Source: Acidobacteriota bacterium (lineage in GTDB: Bacteria > Acidobacteriota > Blastocatellia > Pyrinomonadales > Pyrinomonadaceae). Taken from it: a stretch of 64,000 bases of DNA. Shown here piece by piece: positions 24,038 to 33,143 of the stretch (position 1 is its first letter; every line of letters begins with the position of its first letter). Below the pieces are notes generated by a model. The model made no database searches. It saw only the letters and a list, made by a program, of their open reading frames with translations, and was not told the DNA's origin. The translations under genes and the position numbers were made by a program. The stretch lies in contig JAOAPY010000039.1 of the NCBI GenBank assembly GCA_025463135.1, forward strand, positions 1 through 64,000, given 5' to 3'.

Positions 24038-26056
24038 ATGATTCGCAAAATATTTCCACGCTTAGCACCTTACTTCCTTTTGGTGACCGCCTTATGCGGT
24101 GCCGGCCTGGCCCAGCAATCGACCCTGAACGTTACCCCAGACGCAGAGCGTCTGCGCCAGCACATCACCTATCTGGCGTCAGACAAGTTGGAAGGCCGCC
24201 GCACCGGAAGCAGTGGAGCTAATCTCGCCGCCGAATACGTTGCCAAAGAGTTTTCGCGCTACGGCCTAAAGCGCAGCATCGGCATTGACCTGCCCGGTAT
24301 GTCGATACTCGAGGCTGACTCGCCCCACCGTTACCTGCAGGAGTTTCCTTATGTTGCCGGAGTTGAGTTGGGTGAGAACAATCTGTTTTATGTGAACCCG
24401 GGGCGCGCGGATGACATCGCGGCAATGAAAGTTGGCGAAGATTGGATGCCGCTGGGTTTTTCGTCCAACGGCGAGATCCGGAAAGCACAGTATGTGTTTG
24501 TCGGCTATGGCATCACCGCCGCGGAATTGAAGTATGACAGTTACGCCGGACACTCAATGAAGAACACGGTGGCCATTGCGTTGGCCGGCACACCCGACGG
24601 TGATAATCCCCATGGACAGTTTGCGCGCTATGAAGCCGTGCGCTGGAAGGCAATTGCGGCGCGAAATGCCGGCGCGAGTGGACTGCTGGTGATTGCGGAG
24701 CAGGAAAATTTCAAAGACGATCGCCTGGCACAACTGACTTACGATAACAGCGCGGGCGCTGCCGGACTTCCCGTCGCTGTGATCTCTCAACAAGCAGCTG
24801 CCAGGCTGTTCTCTTCATCACGCGATGCCAGGGAGACTCTCTTAGCATTGGAAAAAATAGCGAAGCCTCAGCCGGCAGACTCGGCGCCACTTGAGGGGAG
24901 GTCGACGGCCCTGATGCTTTTGGAAAATGGCGTCACTCTTTCCATCTCTATCAACATCAAGCGCAACGAGGTCAAGGCCACCAACGTCGTAGGCATTCTG
25001 TCCGGCTCTGATCCGCTCTTGAAAAATGAAGTCATAGTGATTGGCGCGCATTACGATCATCTGGGCCTTGGCGGCGAAGGCAGCCTGGCGCCGCGCTCAG
25101 GTGAGATACACCACGGCGCGGACGACAACGCTTCCGGTGTCGCGGGCTTGCTGGAACTCGCGCGCATTTTTTCTCCCCGGGAGGCGCGCCCACGACGCAC
25201 CATCGTCTTCATGGCATTCAGTGGTGAAGAAGAAGGACTTTTGGGTTCGAACTACTACGTCAATCATCCGCTCGTGCCGCTCGCCAACACCGTCGCCATG
25301 ATCAATATGGACATGATTGGCCGGATGAAAGACAACAAACTAATCATCGGCGGACTGGGCACGTCTCAGGAGTGGCGGGCAATGATCGAGAACGCCAATG
25401 TTCTGCAAGGCGTCACTGTCAGTGCCACTGTTTTGAGCGGAAACGGCGGGACGCTTTCGCAAGGTGTCTATCCGGTGGTTGTCTCAGCCAATGGCAGGCC
25501 GGTGGTGAGTTCCAATCCCAGTAAACAATTTCAACTAACGCTTAACGAAGATGGCTATGGTCCCAGCGATCATTCTTCGTTTTACGCCAAGCAAATTCCC
25601 GTGCTCTTTTTCTGGACCGGCACGCACGATGATTATCACAAGCCTTCGGACACGGCTGACAAGATCAACTATGCAGACGAAGCGCGCGTGGTCGCCCTGA
25701 TTGCGCGCGTCGTCAACGATGTTGATAAGTCCGCCAAGCGACCGACCTATGCGGTAGCCAAGAGTGACTCAACCGGTCGTTCATCAGGCTTCCGTGTTTA
25801 TCTCGGAACGATTCCGAACTATGGCGACTCAAACGATGGCTTGCTGTTGGATGGCGTGCGTGACGATTCTCCGGCGTCGAAGGCTGGATTAAAAGCCGGC
25901 GACAAGATCGTCAAGCTTGCCGGTCGTGACATCCGCAATGTTTATGATTACACCTACGCGCTGGGCGAGATGAAGGCCGGCCAGGAATATGAAATCGAAG
26001 TGTTGCGCGGGGGCGGTCGGTTGAAATTGAAACTGGTACCAGCAGCCAGAAAGTAA
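24038..26056 (+). CDS. M28 aminopeptidase with PA and PDZ domains
   Basis: A 672-aa exported zinc aminopeptidase. A signal peptide covers about residues 1-27. A PA-like insert spans about 140-260. The M28 catalytic domain has GAHYDHLG, HHGADDNASG, FSGEEEGLLG, NMDMIGR and the last ligand region DDYHKPSDT. A C-terminal PDZ domain, about residues 585-670, has the motif SPASKAGLKAGDKIVK. The frame is open from 23918, but the ATG at 24038 gives a proper signal peptide and has gaggta 11 nt upstream. It is probably scavenging peptides in the periplasm. It is transcribed divergently from the oxidoreductase block and ends at a hairpin. Confidence 0.9.
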   Translation: MIRKIFPRLAPYFLLVTALCGAGLAQQSTLNVTPDAERLRQHITYLASDKLEGRRTGSSGANLAAEYVAKEFSRYGLKRSIGIDLPGMSILEADSPHRYLQEFPYVAGVELGENNLFYVNPGRADDIAAMKVGEDWMPLGFSSNGEIRKAQYVFVGYGITAAELKYDSYAGHSMKNTVAIALAGTPDGDNPHGQFARYEAVRWKAIAARNAGASGLLVIAEQENFKDDRLAQLTYDNSAGAAGLPVAVISQQAAARLFSSSRDARETLLALEKIAKPQPADSAPLEGRSTALMLLENGVTLSISINIKRNEVKATNVVGILSGSDPLLKNEVIVIGAHYDHLGLGGEGSLAPRSGEIHHGADDNASGVAGLLELARIFSPREARPRRTIVFMAFSGEEEGLLGSNYYVNHPLVPLANTVAMINMDMIGRMKDNKLIIGGLGTSQEWRAMIENANVLQGVTVSATVLSGNGGTLSQGVYPVVVSANGRPVVSSNPSKQFQLTLNEDGYGPSDHSSFYAKQIPVLFFWTGTHDDYHKPSDTADKINYADEARVVALIARVVNDVDKSAKRPTYAVAKSDSTGRSSGFRVYLGTIPNYGDSNDGLLLDGVRDDSPASKAGLKAGDKIVKLAGRDIRNVYDYTYALGEMKAGQEYEIEVLRGGGRLKLKLVPAARK

Positions 26057-26061
26057 AAATG

Positions 26062-26131
26062 AAAAGTAAAAAGGCAAAAGTTAGACAAACGCTGACGCGT
26101 CTGCACTTTTGCCTTTTACCTTTTTACTTTT
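26062..26131. terminator. Bidirectional terminator, A/T-rich stem
   Basis: The arm aaaaggcaaaagt (26069-26081) pairs perfectly with acttttgcctttt (26105-26117), and A-rich and T-rich flanks extend the stem. It lies between convergent genes and has T runs in both directions, so it can serve both. Confidence 0.75.
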
Positions 26132-26141
26132 GACTTGTTTC

Positions 26142-26498
26142 CTACCAGCGCGGTTCGCGGTCGCTGCCGCGATCTCGATCGCGACCTCCGCCGCCACCGT
26201 AATCGCCTCGTCCGCCGCCACCACCGTAGCCACCACCGCCGCCGCGTTCGGTTCTGGGCTTGGCCTCATTGACGGTCAGGTTGCGGCCGCCAAGGTCCTT
26301 GCCATTGAATTGCTCGATCGCCGCGGCTGCTTCCTCCGGTGTCGCCATTTCGACAAAGCCGAATCCGCGCGAGCGTCCCGTATCACGATCCTCAATTACC
26401 GTTGCCGATTCGACCGCACCCACGCTCGCAAAAGCTTCGCGCAAGTCATCACTGGTCGTGCGAAATGACAAATTTCCAACGTAAAGTTTCGTAGCCAT
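26142..26498 (-). CDS. Glycine-rich RRM RNA-binding protein
   Basis: A 118-aa RNA-binding protein with one RRM domain and a Gly/Arg/Asp-rich tail. RNP2 is LYVGNL at residues 5-10 and RNP1 is RGFGFVEM near residue 45. The tail from about residue 85 consists of [10 protein letters not shown]-type repeats ending in DREPRW. The arrangement matches the cold-inducible Rbp proteins of cyanobacteria and other bacteria, which bind single-stranded RNA. The frame extends upstream to 26633, but the ATG at 26498 has an excellent site (ggagagga) and starts the domain correctly. It has a long leader, which could carry thermoregulation, though nothing specific was seen. Confidence 0.92.
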   Translation of the reverse strand: MATKLYVGNLSFRTTSDDLREAFASVGAVESATVIEDRDTGRSRGFGFVEMATPEEAAAAIEQFNGKDLGGRNLTVNEAKPRTERGGGGGYGGGGGRGDYGGGGGRDRDRGSDREPRW

Positions 26499-27001
26499 GC
26501 TAACTAATCCTCTCCAATCGAGCTCGGAGCATCGATTTCCGATCTGGGGAAGCACGGGCGGGTTGGGAATCGCGGATACTGACGGGGAGCCAGCCTGAAC
26601 TGACGCGAAGCGCGACGTGCCCGATGCTCTCACAGGGTGAGAGCTGCTTCTAACCTGGTTGACAAACTACCTCACTCTCTCCTCGGCCGAACGTCGTCGC
26701 TCTAACGGTCACGGACAGCGCAGCCACCAATGGTGCGCGAGAGCAGGAAACTAATGGGCAATAAAGTACAAGACATCCCGCGGTCAGCGCAAGAGGGTAC
26801 GGCTGACTAATAAGATTCCCTTGCGTGCTTTGCGTGCTTTGCGGGAAATTCTTGGTCGCCGTTTAGGATCCTCCCGCAAACACGCAAAGCCCGCAACGAA
26901 AGGTCGATTCAATTGCTTGCACTCGCGTTATCGCTTATATTGCTCCCTTCCCGAGCTTAACTTTACCCTGAAACTTTCCGAAGAGAGGCACTAATACACT
27001 T
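26499..27001. promoter_or_regulatory. Divergent intergenic region with palindrome
   Basis: This 503-bp gap holds the promoters of the RRM gene and the isocitrate dehydrogenase gene. A palindromic pair is visible (gcgtgctttgcgggaa near 26832 with ttcctcccgcaaacacgc-like sequence at 26869-26888), including a repeated tttgcgtgc unit. It resembles the other intergenic repeats in the window. No small gene or known riboswitch was found. Confidence 0.45.
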
Positions 27002-28459
27002 ATGTCTGAACCTGTATCTATTACCGTCGCGCATGGTGACGGAATTGGCCCGGAGATCATGGCAGCGACCCTCCATATCCTCGAGCAATCCGGTGCGGCG
27101 CTTAAGATCGAGACGATTGAAATTGGCGAAAAGGTTTATCTGGCCGGCAACAGTTCGGGTATAGAGGAAAGCTCCTGGGAATCGCTGCGACGCACCAAAG
27201 TTTTTTTGAAGGCGCCTATTACCACGCCGCAGGGTGGTGGCTTTAAGAGCCTGAACGTTACGGTTCGCAAGACTCTGGGTCTTTATGCCAACGTTCGTCC
27301 CTGCGTTTCTTATCATCCCTTTGTCCAAACCAAACATCCCGGCATGGATGTCGTTATCGTGCGCGAAAATGAAGAGGACGTTTACGGCGGCATCGAGTAT
27401 CGGCAAACGGATCAGGTGACGCAATGTCTCAAGCTTATTTCGCGGCCCGGTTCGGAAAAGATCGTGCGCTATGCTTTTGAATATGCGCGGCGCAACAATC
27501 GCAAGAAGGTCACATGCTTCACGAAAGACAACATCATGAAGATTACGGATGGTCTCTTTCACAAGGTCTTTGACGAGATCGCCACCCAGTATCCGGAGAT
27601 CGAAAACGAACACTGGATCGTGGACATTGGCGCCGCGAAACTTGCTGATACTCCGACCGCCTTTGACTGTGTTGTGATGCCCAACCTTTATGGCGATGTG
27701 TTGTCGGATGTGGCCGCGCAGATCGCTGGATCGGTGGGACTGGCCGGGTCGGCAAATATCGGCGAGAAGGTCGCCATGTTCGAAGCCATTCACGGTTCAG
27801 CGCCGCGCCGAGCGGGGCAAAATCTTGCCAACCCTTCAGGCTTGCTGCTGGGCGCGGTGATGATGCTGGTCCATATCAACCAGACCGAAGCCGCGGAACG
27901 CGTGCACAACGCGTGGCTGCGCACGATGGAAGACGGCGTGCATACTTACGACATTTATAAGGAAGGTATCAGCAAGGAAAAGGTGGGCACCAAAGAGTTC
28001 GCGGAGGCGGTGGTCCAACGCCTGGGCCAATCACCGCAAATATTAAAGAGCGCCAAATATCAGAAGGTTGAGCGCAAGGCCGCGCCGGAAGAGACTGTGA
28101 CCATTATTAGAACAAAGGCCAAAAAAGAGTTGGTGGGCGTGGACGTTTTTCTTGACTGGTCCGCAGGTTCGGCAAGTGAGCTGGGCATGGCAATCAGTGG
28201 ACTCGATGCAGGCGATCTGAAGCTGGGCACCATCAGCAACCGCGGCGTCAAGGTCTGGCCCGGCGGGCATGCGGAAACATTTTGTTCGGACCATTGGCGC
28301 TGCCGCTTTCTGCCGCAAATCGAGGGGTCAATAATCGGCCCTGAAGAAATAGTCTCTCTGCTCAAACGACTGAACGAGGCAGGTTACGATTCTATCAAGA
28401 CCGAAAACCTCTACAACTTTGACGGCGAGCGAGGGTATTCGCTGGACCAGGGAGCGTAA
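27002..28459 (+). CDS. icd: Isocitrate dehydrogenase, long form
   Basis: A TCA-cycle enzyme converting isocitrate to 2-oxoglutarate with NAD(P). The catalytic domain, about residues 1-335, has AHGDGIGPEIM, the substrate loop SLNVTVRKTLGLYANVRP, ENEEDVYGGIE, the metal-binding segment VVMPNLYGDVLSDVAAQIAG, and the cofactor loop HGSAPRRAGQNLANPSG. A C-terminal extension of about 130 residues (LDWSAGSASELG and onward, ending LYNFDGERGYSLDQG) marks the Thermus/Rickettsia-type long enzyme. Cofactor preference was not determined from sequence. It is followed closely by purE on the same strand. Confidence 0.92.
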   Translation: MSEPVSITVAHGDGIGPEIMAATLHILEQSGAALKIETIEIGEKVYLAGNSSGIEESSWESLRRTKVFLKAPITTPQGGGFKSLNVTVRKTLGLYANVRPCVSYHPFVQTKHPGMDVVIVRENEEDVYGGIEYRQTDQVTQCLKLISRPGSEKIVRYAFEYARRNNRKKVTCFTKDNIMKITDGLFHKVFDEIATQYPEIENEHWIVDIGAAKLADTPTAFDCVVMPNLYGDVLSDVAAQIAGSVGLAGSANIGEKVAMFEAIHGSAPRRAGQNLANPSGLLLGAVMMLVHINQTEAAERVHNAWLRTMEDGVHTYDIYKEGISKEKVGTKEFAEAVVQRLGQSPQILKSAKYQKVERKAAPEETVTIIRTKAKKELVGVDVFLDWSAGSASELGMAISGLDAGDLKLGTISNRGVKVWPGGHAETFCSDHWRCRFLPQIEGSIIGPEEIVSLLKRLNEAGYDSIKTENLYNFDGERGYSLDQGA

Positions 28460-28555
28460 GGATTGCTGCTTTGAGTTTTCAGAGTGCGGATTGGAATGAC
28501 CTTTGAACTTTTGAGTTCACGTAATTATACGATTGAAGATCAGGCGAAATTAACG

Positions 28556-29110
28556 ATGGCAAAAAAGAAGGATTCGAAACAACCTGGCAGCGCGACTTCG
28601 AGACTCCGCAGTCAGCAATCAGCAATGAGCAATCCGCTGGTCCTCGTCCTCATGGGCAGCAAATCCGACTGGGAAGTAATGCGCAGCGCCGATCAGACGC
28701 TAAGTGATTTTGGCGTGGCGCATGAGTGCCGGGTTGTATCGGCGCATCGTTCACCGGCACTGGCCGCTGAGTTGGCTGCGACCGCTGAAGCGCGCGGTAT
28801 TGAAGTCATCATTGCCGCCGCGGGCGGCGCGGCGCATCTGGCGGGCGTCATGGCGGCACATACCACCCTGCCGGTCCTGGGCGTGCCCATGAAAAGCGAT
28901 GCGCTCAACGGACTCGATTCCCTTTTGGCTACGGTGCAAATGCCGGCCGGTATTCCCGTGGGTACGCTAGCCATCGGAAAAGCCGGCGCTACCAACGCGG
29001 CGTTGTTGGCCCTGGCCATTCTGGCTCTGGCTCGTCCTGAGTTGCGAGAGAAACTCAAAAAGTTTCGTCGCGATCAGGAAACAAAGATCCTCGCGACGGT
29101 ACTTGAGTAA
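28556..29110 (+). CDS. purE: N5-carboxyaminoimidazole ribonucleotide mutase
   Basis: A purine biosynthesis enzyme that converts N5-CAIR to CAIR. The substrate-binding motifs are GSKSDWEVM, VVSAHRSP (catalytic His), AAAGGAAHLAGVMA and PVLGVPMKSDALNGLDSLL. It is normally paired with PurK, which is not in the window. The conserved domain starts at about MSNPLVLVLMGS (ATG 28625). I chose the ATG at 28556, which adds a short Lys/Ser/Gln-rich leader, and a GTG at 28484 is also in frame. No start has a convincing ribosome binding site. The gene lies about 100 bp after icd. Confidence 0.92.
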   Translation: MAKKKDSKQPGSATSRLRSQQSAMSNPLVLVLMGSKSDWEVMRSADQTLSDFGVAHECRVVSAHRSPALAAELAATAEARGIEVIIAAAGGAAHLAGVMAAHTTLPVLGVPMKSDALNGLDSLLATVQMPAGIPVGTLAIGKAGATNAALLALAILALARPELREKLKKFRRDQETKILATVLE

Positions 29111-29511
29111 GCTCTCTGCAAACGTGGTACAAGTACTTCTCGATGATCGATCTTCCCACGCCAAAGGCGCGCGCGAATTCCAGCCCAGTGTCGTTCCAAC
29201 CCTGCGATCAAATTTGTAAATGCATCAAACTCTGAAGGAGTTTGCGAAGAGTAGCACCAGCCAGGGACCTGAACTGACCGGCCAAAGCCACAATTCGCAT
29301 ACGCCTTCGGCGTAAATCTTCCCAATCCTGCCGTTGCTATTCCTTGCGCAGCATAAATCTCCTTGTACTATCGTGACCTTTGGCGGACAATGCCGCCATC
29401 ACTGTTTTGGTCCGGAGTAACGACTGGTTCCGGCGACCTCGCTCATTCCGTCGTCTCCTCGCATCTCGTAGCGAAGTAACCTCAGAAGGTAACCTCAAAG
29501 GAAGCTCAATA
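29111..29511. promoter_or_regulatory. Leader region of the first kinase
   Basis: This 401-bp gap contains two small hairpins (aaactctgaaggagttt near 29226 and tacgccttcggcgta at about 29299-29313). Near 29378 there is ctttggcggacaatgccgcc, which is closely matched upstream of the second kinase (near 33040). No gene is supported. An open frame starts at a TTG at 29380, but the part before 29512 is unlikely to be translated. Confidence 0.5.
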
Positions 29512-32500
29512 GTGCTCGGTCGGCTTGTATCACGCTATGACCTGATCGAACAGCTCGGTAAGGGCGGTATGGGTGTGGTTTTTCTGGCCCGCGATACGCG
29601 CCTTTCTCGTGATGTGGCCATTAAGTTCCTGACCTCAACTGATCCTCACTATCGCGCCCGCTTTCAGCGCGAAGCCCATGCCCTTTCTTCCTTCAGTCAC
29701 CCCAATATCGCCACCGTGCATGACTCCGGAGAGACCGATGGGGGCCAGCCCTTCATTGTCATGGAGCTGGTTGACGGCTCGACCTTAAGCGCCATTCTCG
29801 ACGGGCCGGGCATCACCATGGCCCAGGCGATTGACACCGCGATCGCCATTGCCGAGGCCCTCGCCGAGGCCCATCGCCACGGCATCATTCACCGCGACGT
29901 CAAACCCGCAAACGTGATGATCAACGAACGAGGCCATGTAAAGGTGCTCGACTTCGGACTGGCAAAGCAAATCCATGAAGAGTTCGCGGGCAGCGAGGCC
30001 GTGAGCCAGTCTCATTTGATGAATACACAAAGCGATGTGGCGGTGGGCACGCCGCTATATTTTTCTCCCGAGCAAGCCGGTGGTCGCCCAGTGGATGAAC
30101 GCAGCGATCTGTTTGCACTGGGCGCGCTGTTATACGAATGCATCACCGGACGTTCGGCGTTTTCCGGCTCCAGCGCCATCGATATCGGCGCCCAGGTTAT
30201 TCACTTTGATCCTCCGCCACCTTCGAAAATAAACCCCCGCGTGCCGGCACAGTTGGATCGGATCATCATGAAAGCGCTCGCCAAAAAGCCGGCCGCGCGC
30301 TATCAATCAGCGGACGAGATGATCCGGGATCTGCGGTTGGCGCGGGCGAAACTCTCGAGTGATGGACAGCCCATCCGCCGCCTGGGCGCGGGTACGACTT
30401 CGCCGTCGCATGTAATGCGCACCAGCGCTTTGTCGACCATTATCGAACCACTGCGACGGCCACGCCTGTCGGTTGCCAGCTTCGGGTTGGGAATAGTTCT
30501 GCTCGCTCTCGGCATTTGGGCCATAGTCTACTTTTCACGCGCCCGCGCCCACGTCCCTTCTACCGCAGCCCTCGAAGCGTACAACCAGGGAACCGCCTCT
30601 TTTCGCAACGGCGCGTTGGTCCATGCCGGCAAATCGTATGAGCAAGCGATTGCCCTGGACGACAAATTTGCGCTGGCCCACGCGCGTTTGGCCGAAGTGT
30701 GCACTGAACTGGACAACACCGACAGAGCGAAAGATGAGTTATTGCGAGTAAGTACTCTCGTGCCGGATCGTTCGGTCTTTCCTCAGCAAGACGCGCTGTA
30801 TCTACAGGGCATCACGGCCACGGCGACGCGTGATTTTCCTGTGGCCATCGAATCTTATCGCCAGCTTGCTTCTCTTGCTTCCGAACGACCCGAGGTTCAT
30901 GCGGATCTGGGCCGTGCTTATGAAAAGAATGAAGAGATCGGGAAAGCCATTGCGAGCTATCTGGAAGCCACGAATCGCGGTCCCCGATACGCTACCGCGT
31001 TTCTTCGGCTGGGATATTTGTATGGTCGCGATCAGAATCTGGCGGCGGCGGAAGCGGCATTCAGCAAGGCTGAGGAACTCTATCAAAGTCAGGATAATCT
31101 CGAGGGACGCACTGAGGTTTTTTATCAGCGAGGCCAACTCTACAACAAGTTAAGCAAGCTGGCTGAGGCGCGCCAGCAGTTGCAACAGGCACTGGATGGG
31201 GCGCGGGTTACCAATAATGAATATCAACTGGTAAAGACGCTCTTGCAGCTGGGCAGCGTTACCGATAGCGAAGGCAACCGCGTGCAGGCCAGGGAGTATG
31301 TTCAGCAAGCGATGAATCTGGCCCAGGCGAATGGGATGCAGAGTTTGGTGGCGCAGGGCCTCATCGATATGGGTAACGTTTTCTTCAACCACGGTGAAAA
31401 CGATGAAGCGGAAAAATATTTCACTGAAGGCCTGGAATATGCGCGCAAGTACAAACTGCGGGCCAGCAGTGCGCGAGCGCTCTTGTCGTTAGGCAGTCTG
31501 CGCCTGCAGAGATTCATGGATCCTGAAAAAGCATTGGTCTATCTGGAACAAGCTCTCCCGTTTTATCAGCAGGGCAACTATCGCAAAGAAGCCTCACAGG
31601 CATTGCTTCTGATCAGTCGCGCCAACTCGCTCAGAGGAAATTACGCGGCCGGACAGAAAGCCATGGAAGAGCAGCTTCAACTCGCCGTCAATGCGGGTGA
31701 CCAGGCCCAGATTGCGCTCGCGCATGGTGAGATTGGTACTTTCCTGGTGCAGCAGGAATTGTATCGCGCTGCTATCGATCACTTCGAAAAGCACCTCGAA
31801 ATCAACAAGGCGTTGGGTAGTCAGCAGAGCATCGGTTACAGCCTGACCAACCGCGGCAACGCACTCTGGCAGTTAGGACGTTACCCGGAAGCGCAGGCAG
31901 CGTTTGCCGAGGCAGCCGCCATTGCTGATCGACCCGACGGGCAATTCAAGTCCCTGCAGGTATGGCTCTCGCTCACTCGAGCGCACCTGGCAATGAGCGA
32001 AGAAAAATACGCCGCGGCCATTACCGAAGCGACGACCGCGGCCCAGCTGGCCGACGCACAGGATAATAGTCGCGCTGCTGAGACCAAGTCAGTGATCGGA
32101 CTGGCCCAGGTATTGTCGGGAAAGAAAGCAATCGGCGAACGCGATTGTGCCGCTGGTTTTGCGGTGGCCGCGCGTTTGAATAATCAGAATCTGCTTTGCG
32201 CAACCCAGCTGGCCCTGGCTGAGGCTCTGGTTGAAACGGGCAATGGGTCCGGCGCATTGCAAAACGCTCTTCAGGTAAAAGACCGTTGCCACCATCTGGG
32301 AAAACAGGAATCGGAATGGCGAGCGGCGTTGCTGGCGGCCCGCGCCGCTCACCTGTTGAATGATCGCTCAAAGACCGCGGAGTATGCGGCGCTTGCTTCC
32401 ACATTGCTGTCCGGCCTCGAACAAAAATGGGAAACTGAAGACTACCAAAAGTATCTAACCAGACCCGACCTGCGACGCTATACCAATCAACTCAAAGACC

Positions 32501-32523
32501 TTGTCTCGTCGGGAAGTCAGTAA
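29512..32523 (+). CDS. Ser/Thr kinase with TPR tail (first paralog)
   Basis: A membrane-anchored Hanks-type kinase of 1003 aa. The kinase domain is at 9-280: glycine loop GKGGMG (16-21), Lys38, HRD at 127-129, DFG at 147-149, and a conserved activation segment with GTPLYFSPEQ. All catalytic residues are present. A single transmembrane helix lies at about 320-343. The rest is a string of about 15 tetratricopeptide repeats, probably outside the membrane and used for protein binding. The GTG at 29512 is chosen because aaagga is 8 nt upstream and the N terminus then aligns with the second kinase. It is followed at once by a small ORF. Confidence 0.92.
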   Translation: MLGRLVSRYDLIEQLGKGGMGVVFLARDTRLSRDVAIKFLTSTDPHYRARFQREAHALSSFSHPNIATVHDSGETDGGQPFIVMELVDGSTLSAILDGPGITMAQAIDTAIAIAEALAEAHRHGIIHRDVKPANVMINERGHVKVLDFGLAKQIHEEFAGSEAVSQSHLMNTQSDVAVGTPLYFSPEQAGGRPVDERSDLFALGALLYECITGRSAFSGSSAIDIGAQVIHFDPPPPSKINPRVPAQLDRIIMKALAKKPAARYQSADEMIRDLRLARAKLSSDGQPIRRLGAGTTSPSHVMRTSALSTIIEPLRRPRLSVASFGLGIVLLALGIWAIVYFSRARAHVPSTAALEAYNQGTASFRNGALVHAGKSYEQAIALDDKFALAHARLAEVCTELDNTDRAKDELLRVSTLVPDRSVFPQQDALYLQGITATATRDFPVAIESYRQLASLASERPEVHADLGRAYEKNEEIGKAIASYLEATNRGPRYATAFLRLGYLYGRDQNLAAAEAAFSKAEELYQSQDNLEGRTEVFYQRGQLYNKLSKLAEARQQLQQALDGARVTNNEYQLVKTLLQLGSVTDSEGNRVQAREYVQQAMNLAQANGMQSLVAQGLIDMGNVFFNHGENDEAEKYFTEGLEYARKYKLRASSARALLSLGSLRLQRFMDPEKALVYLEQALPFYQQGNYRKEASQALLLISRANSLRGNYAAGQKAMEEQLQLAVNAGDQAQIALAHGEIGTFLVQQELYRAAIDHFEKHLEINKALGSQQSIGYSLTNRGNALWQLGRYPEAQAAFAEAAAIADRPDGQFKSLQVWLSLTRAHLAMSEEKYAAAITEATTAAQLADAQDNSRAAETKSVIGLAQVLSGKKAIGERDCAAGFAVAARLNNQNLLCATQLALAEALVETGNGSGALQNALQVKDRCHHLGKQESEWRAALLAARAAHLLNDRSKTAEYAALASTLLSGLEQKWETEDYQKYLTRPDLRRYTNQLKDLVSSGSQ

Positions 32524-32542
32524 GCACCAACAAGGAGAAATA

Positions 32543-32764
32543 ATGTCAAACGGAGAACCAATCATCATCAAGGGCGGCGGCTCAATCGAGGTAGTGCTGT
32601 CCAAGGATACTTTTCCTCACGACTCTGCAAACTCTGACCGGCATTACAACGCTGAACGGAGAATCACGCAAGTCAGCATCACTGATGACGATACGGGCGG
32701 GGTGACTATGTGCCCAATTCCAGCCGGTGGAAAATTTACGATTAGTGTTGAGCACAGTAAATAG
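32543..32764 (+). CDS. Small protein downstream of first kinase
   Basis: A 73-aa protein with no signal peptide. It is beta-rich, with a Gly-rich start (IIIKGGGSIEVVL), a hydrophilic middle rich in Asp, Ser and Arg, and a single Cys near residue 57. No family was recognised. The ATG at 32543 has a perfect aaggag site 5 nt upstream. It follows the kinase stop by only 19 bp, so it is almost certainly cotranscribed with the kinase. A role as substrate or partner of the kinase is a guess based on this position. The second kinase also has a small ORF behind it, though with an unrelated sequence. Confidence 0.75.
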   Translation: MSNGEPIIIKGGGSIEVVLSKDTFPHDSANSDRHYNAERRITQVSITDDDTGGVTMCPIPAGGKFTISVEHSK

Positions 32765-33143
32765 TCTGGGCATTACCGGGCCAGATCGACATTCTCTCAT
32801 TCCCTGAGGATCCTAAAGCTTACGGACCTCTAATCATTCAGTAAGCTGCGGTGGTCACGTCGAGGTATGTCCACAACAGGCTGCCAGCCTGTTGACGGCC
32901 ATTCAAAGTCACAGCACCGTGTGATAACGAGCAACGGATAGTGTCACCCCCGAGCTGTGGAGACTCGTAGTCGCGACAATGACCTGGCGCTCTGCTTCGC
33001 GCCGCTCGTCAAGCTTCCGGCTTGAATTATCCGCGGCTTTGGCCCACAATGCGCCCATTGAAACACTTTGCCTGGTCCAGAGCCGCTTCTGGCGTTAGTC
33101 CCTTGTCGATTTAACCCCATCTCGTATCTGAAGGACCCCGAAC
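32765..33143. promoter_or_regulatory. Leader region of the second kinase
   Basis: This 379-bp gap holds a palindrome with arms around caggctgccagcctg (near 32876-32892), also found near 57061. From about 33038 it is similar to the leader of the first kinase (ctttggcccacaatgcgccc versus the copy at 29378), with related sequence continuing to the ribosome binding site aagga at 33131-33135. The match may mark a shared promoter or simply the duplication. No gene was found. Confidence 0.5.

Noticed and set aside
29378-29400. Possible sigma-54 promoter upstream of kinases
   Set aside because: The GG and GC pairs are spaced by 10 rather than 12, so the consensus does not fit.
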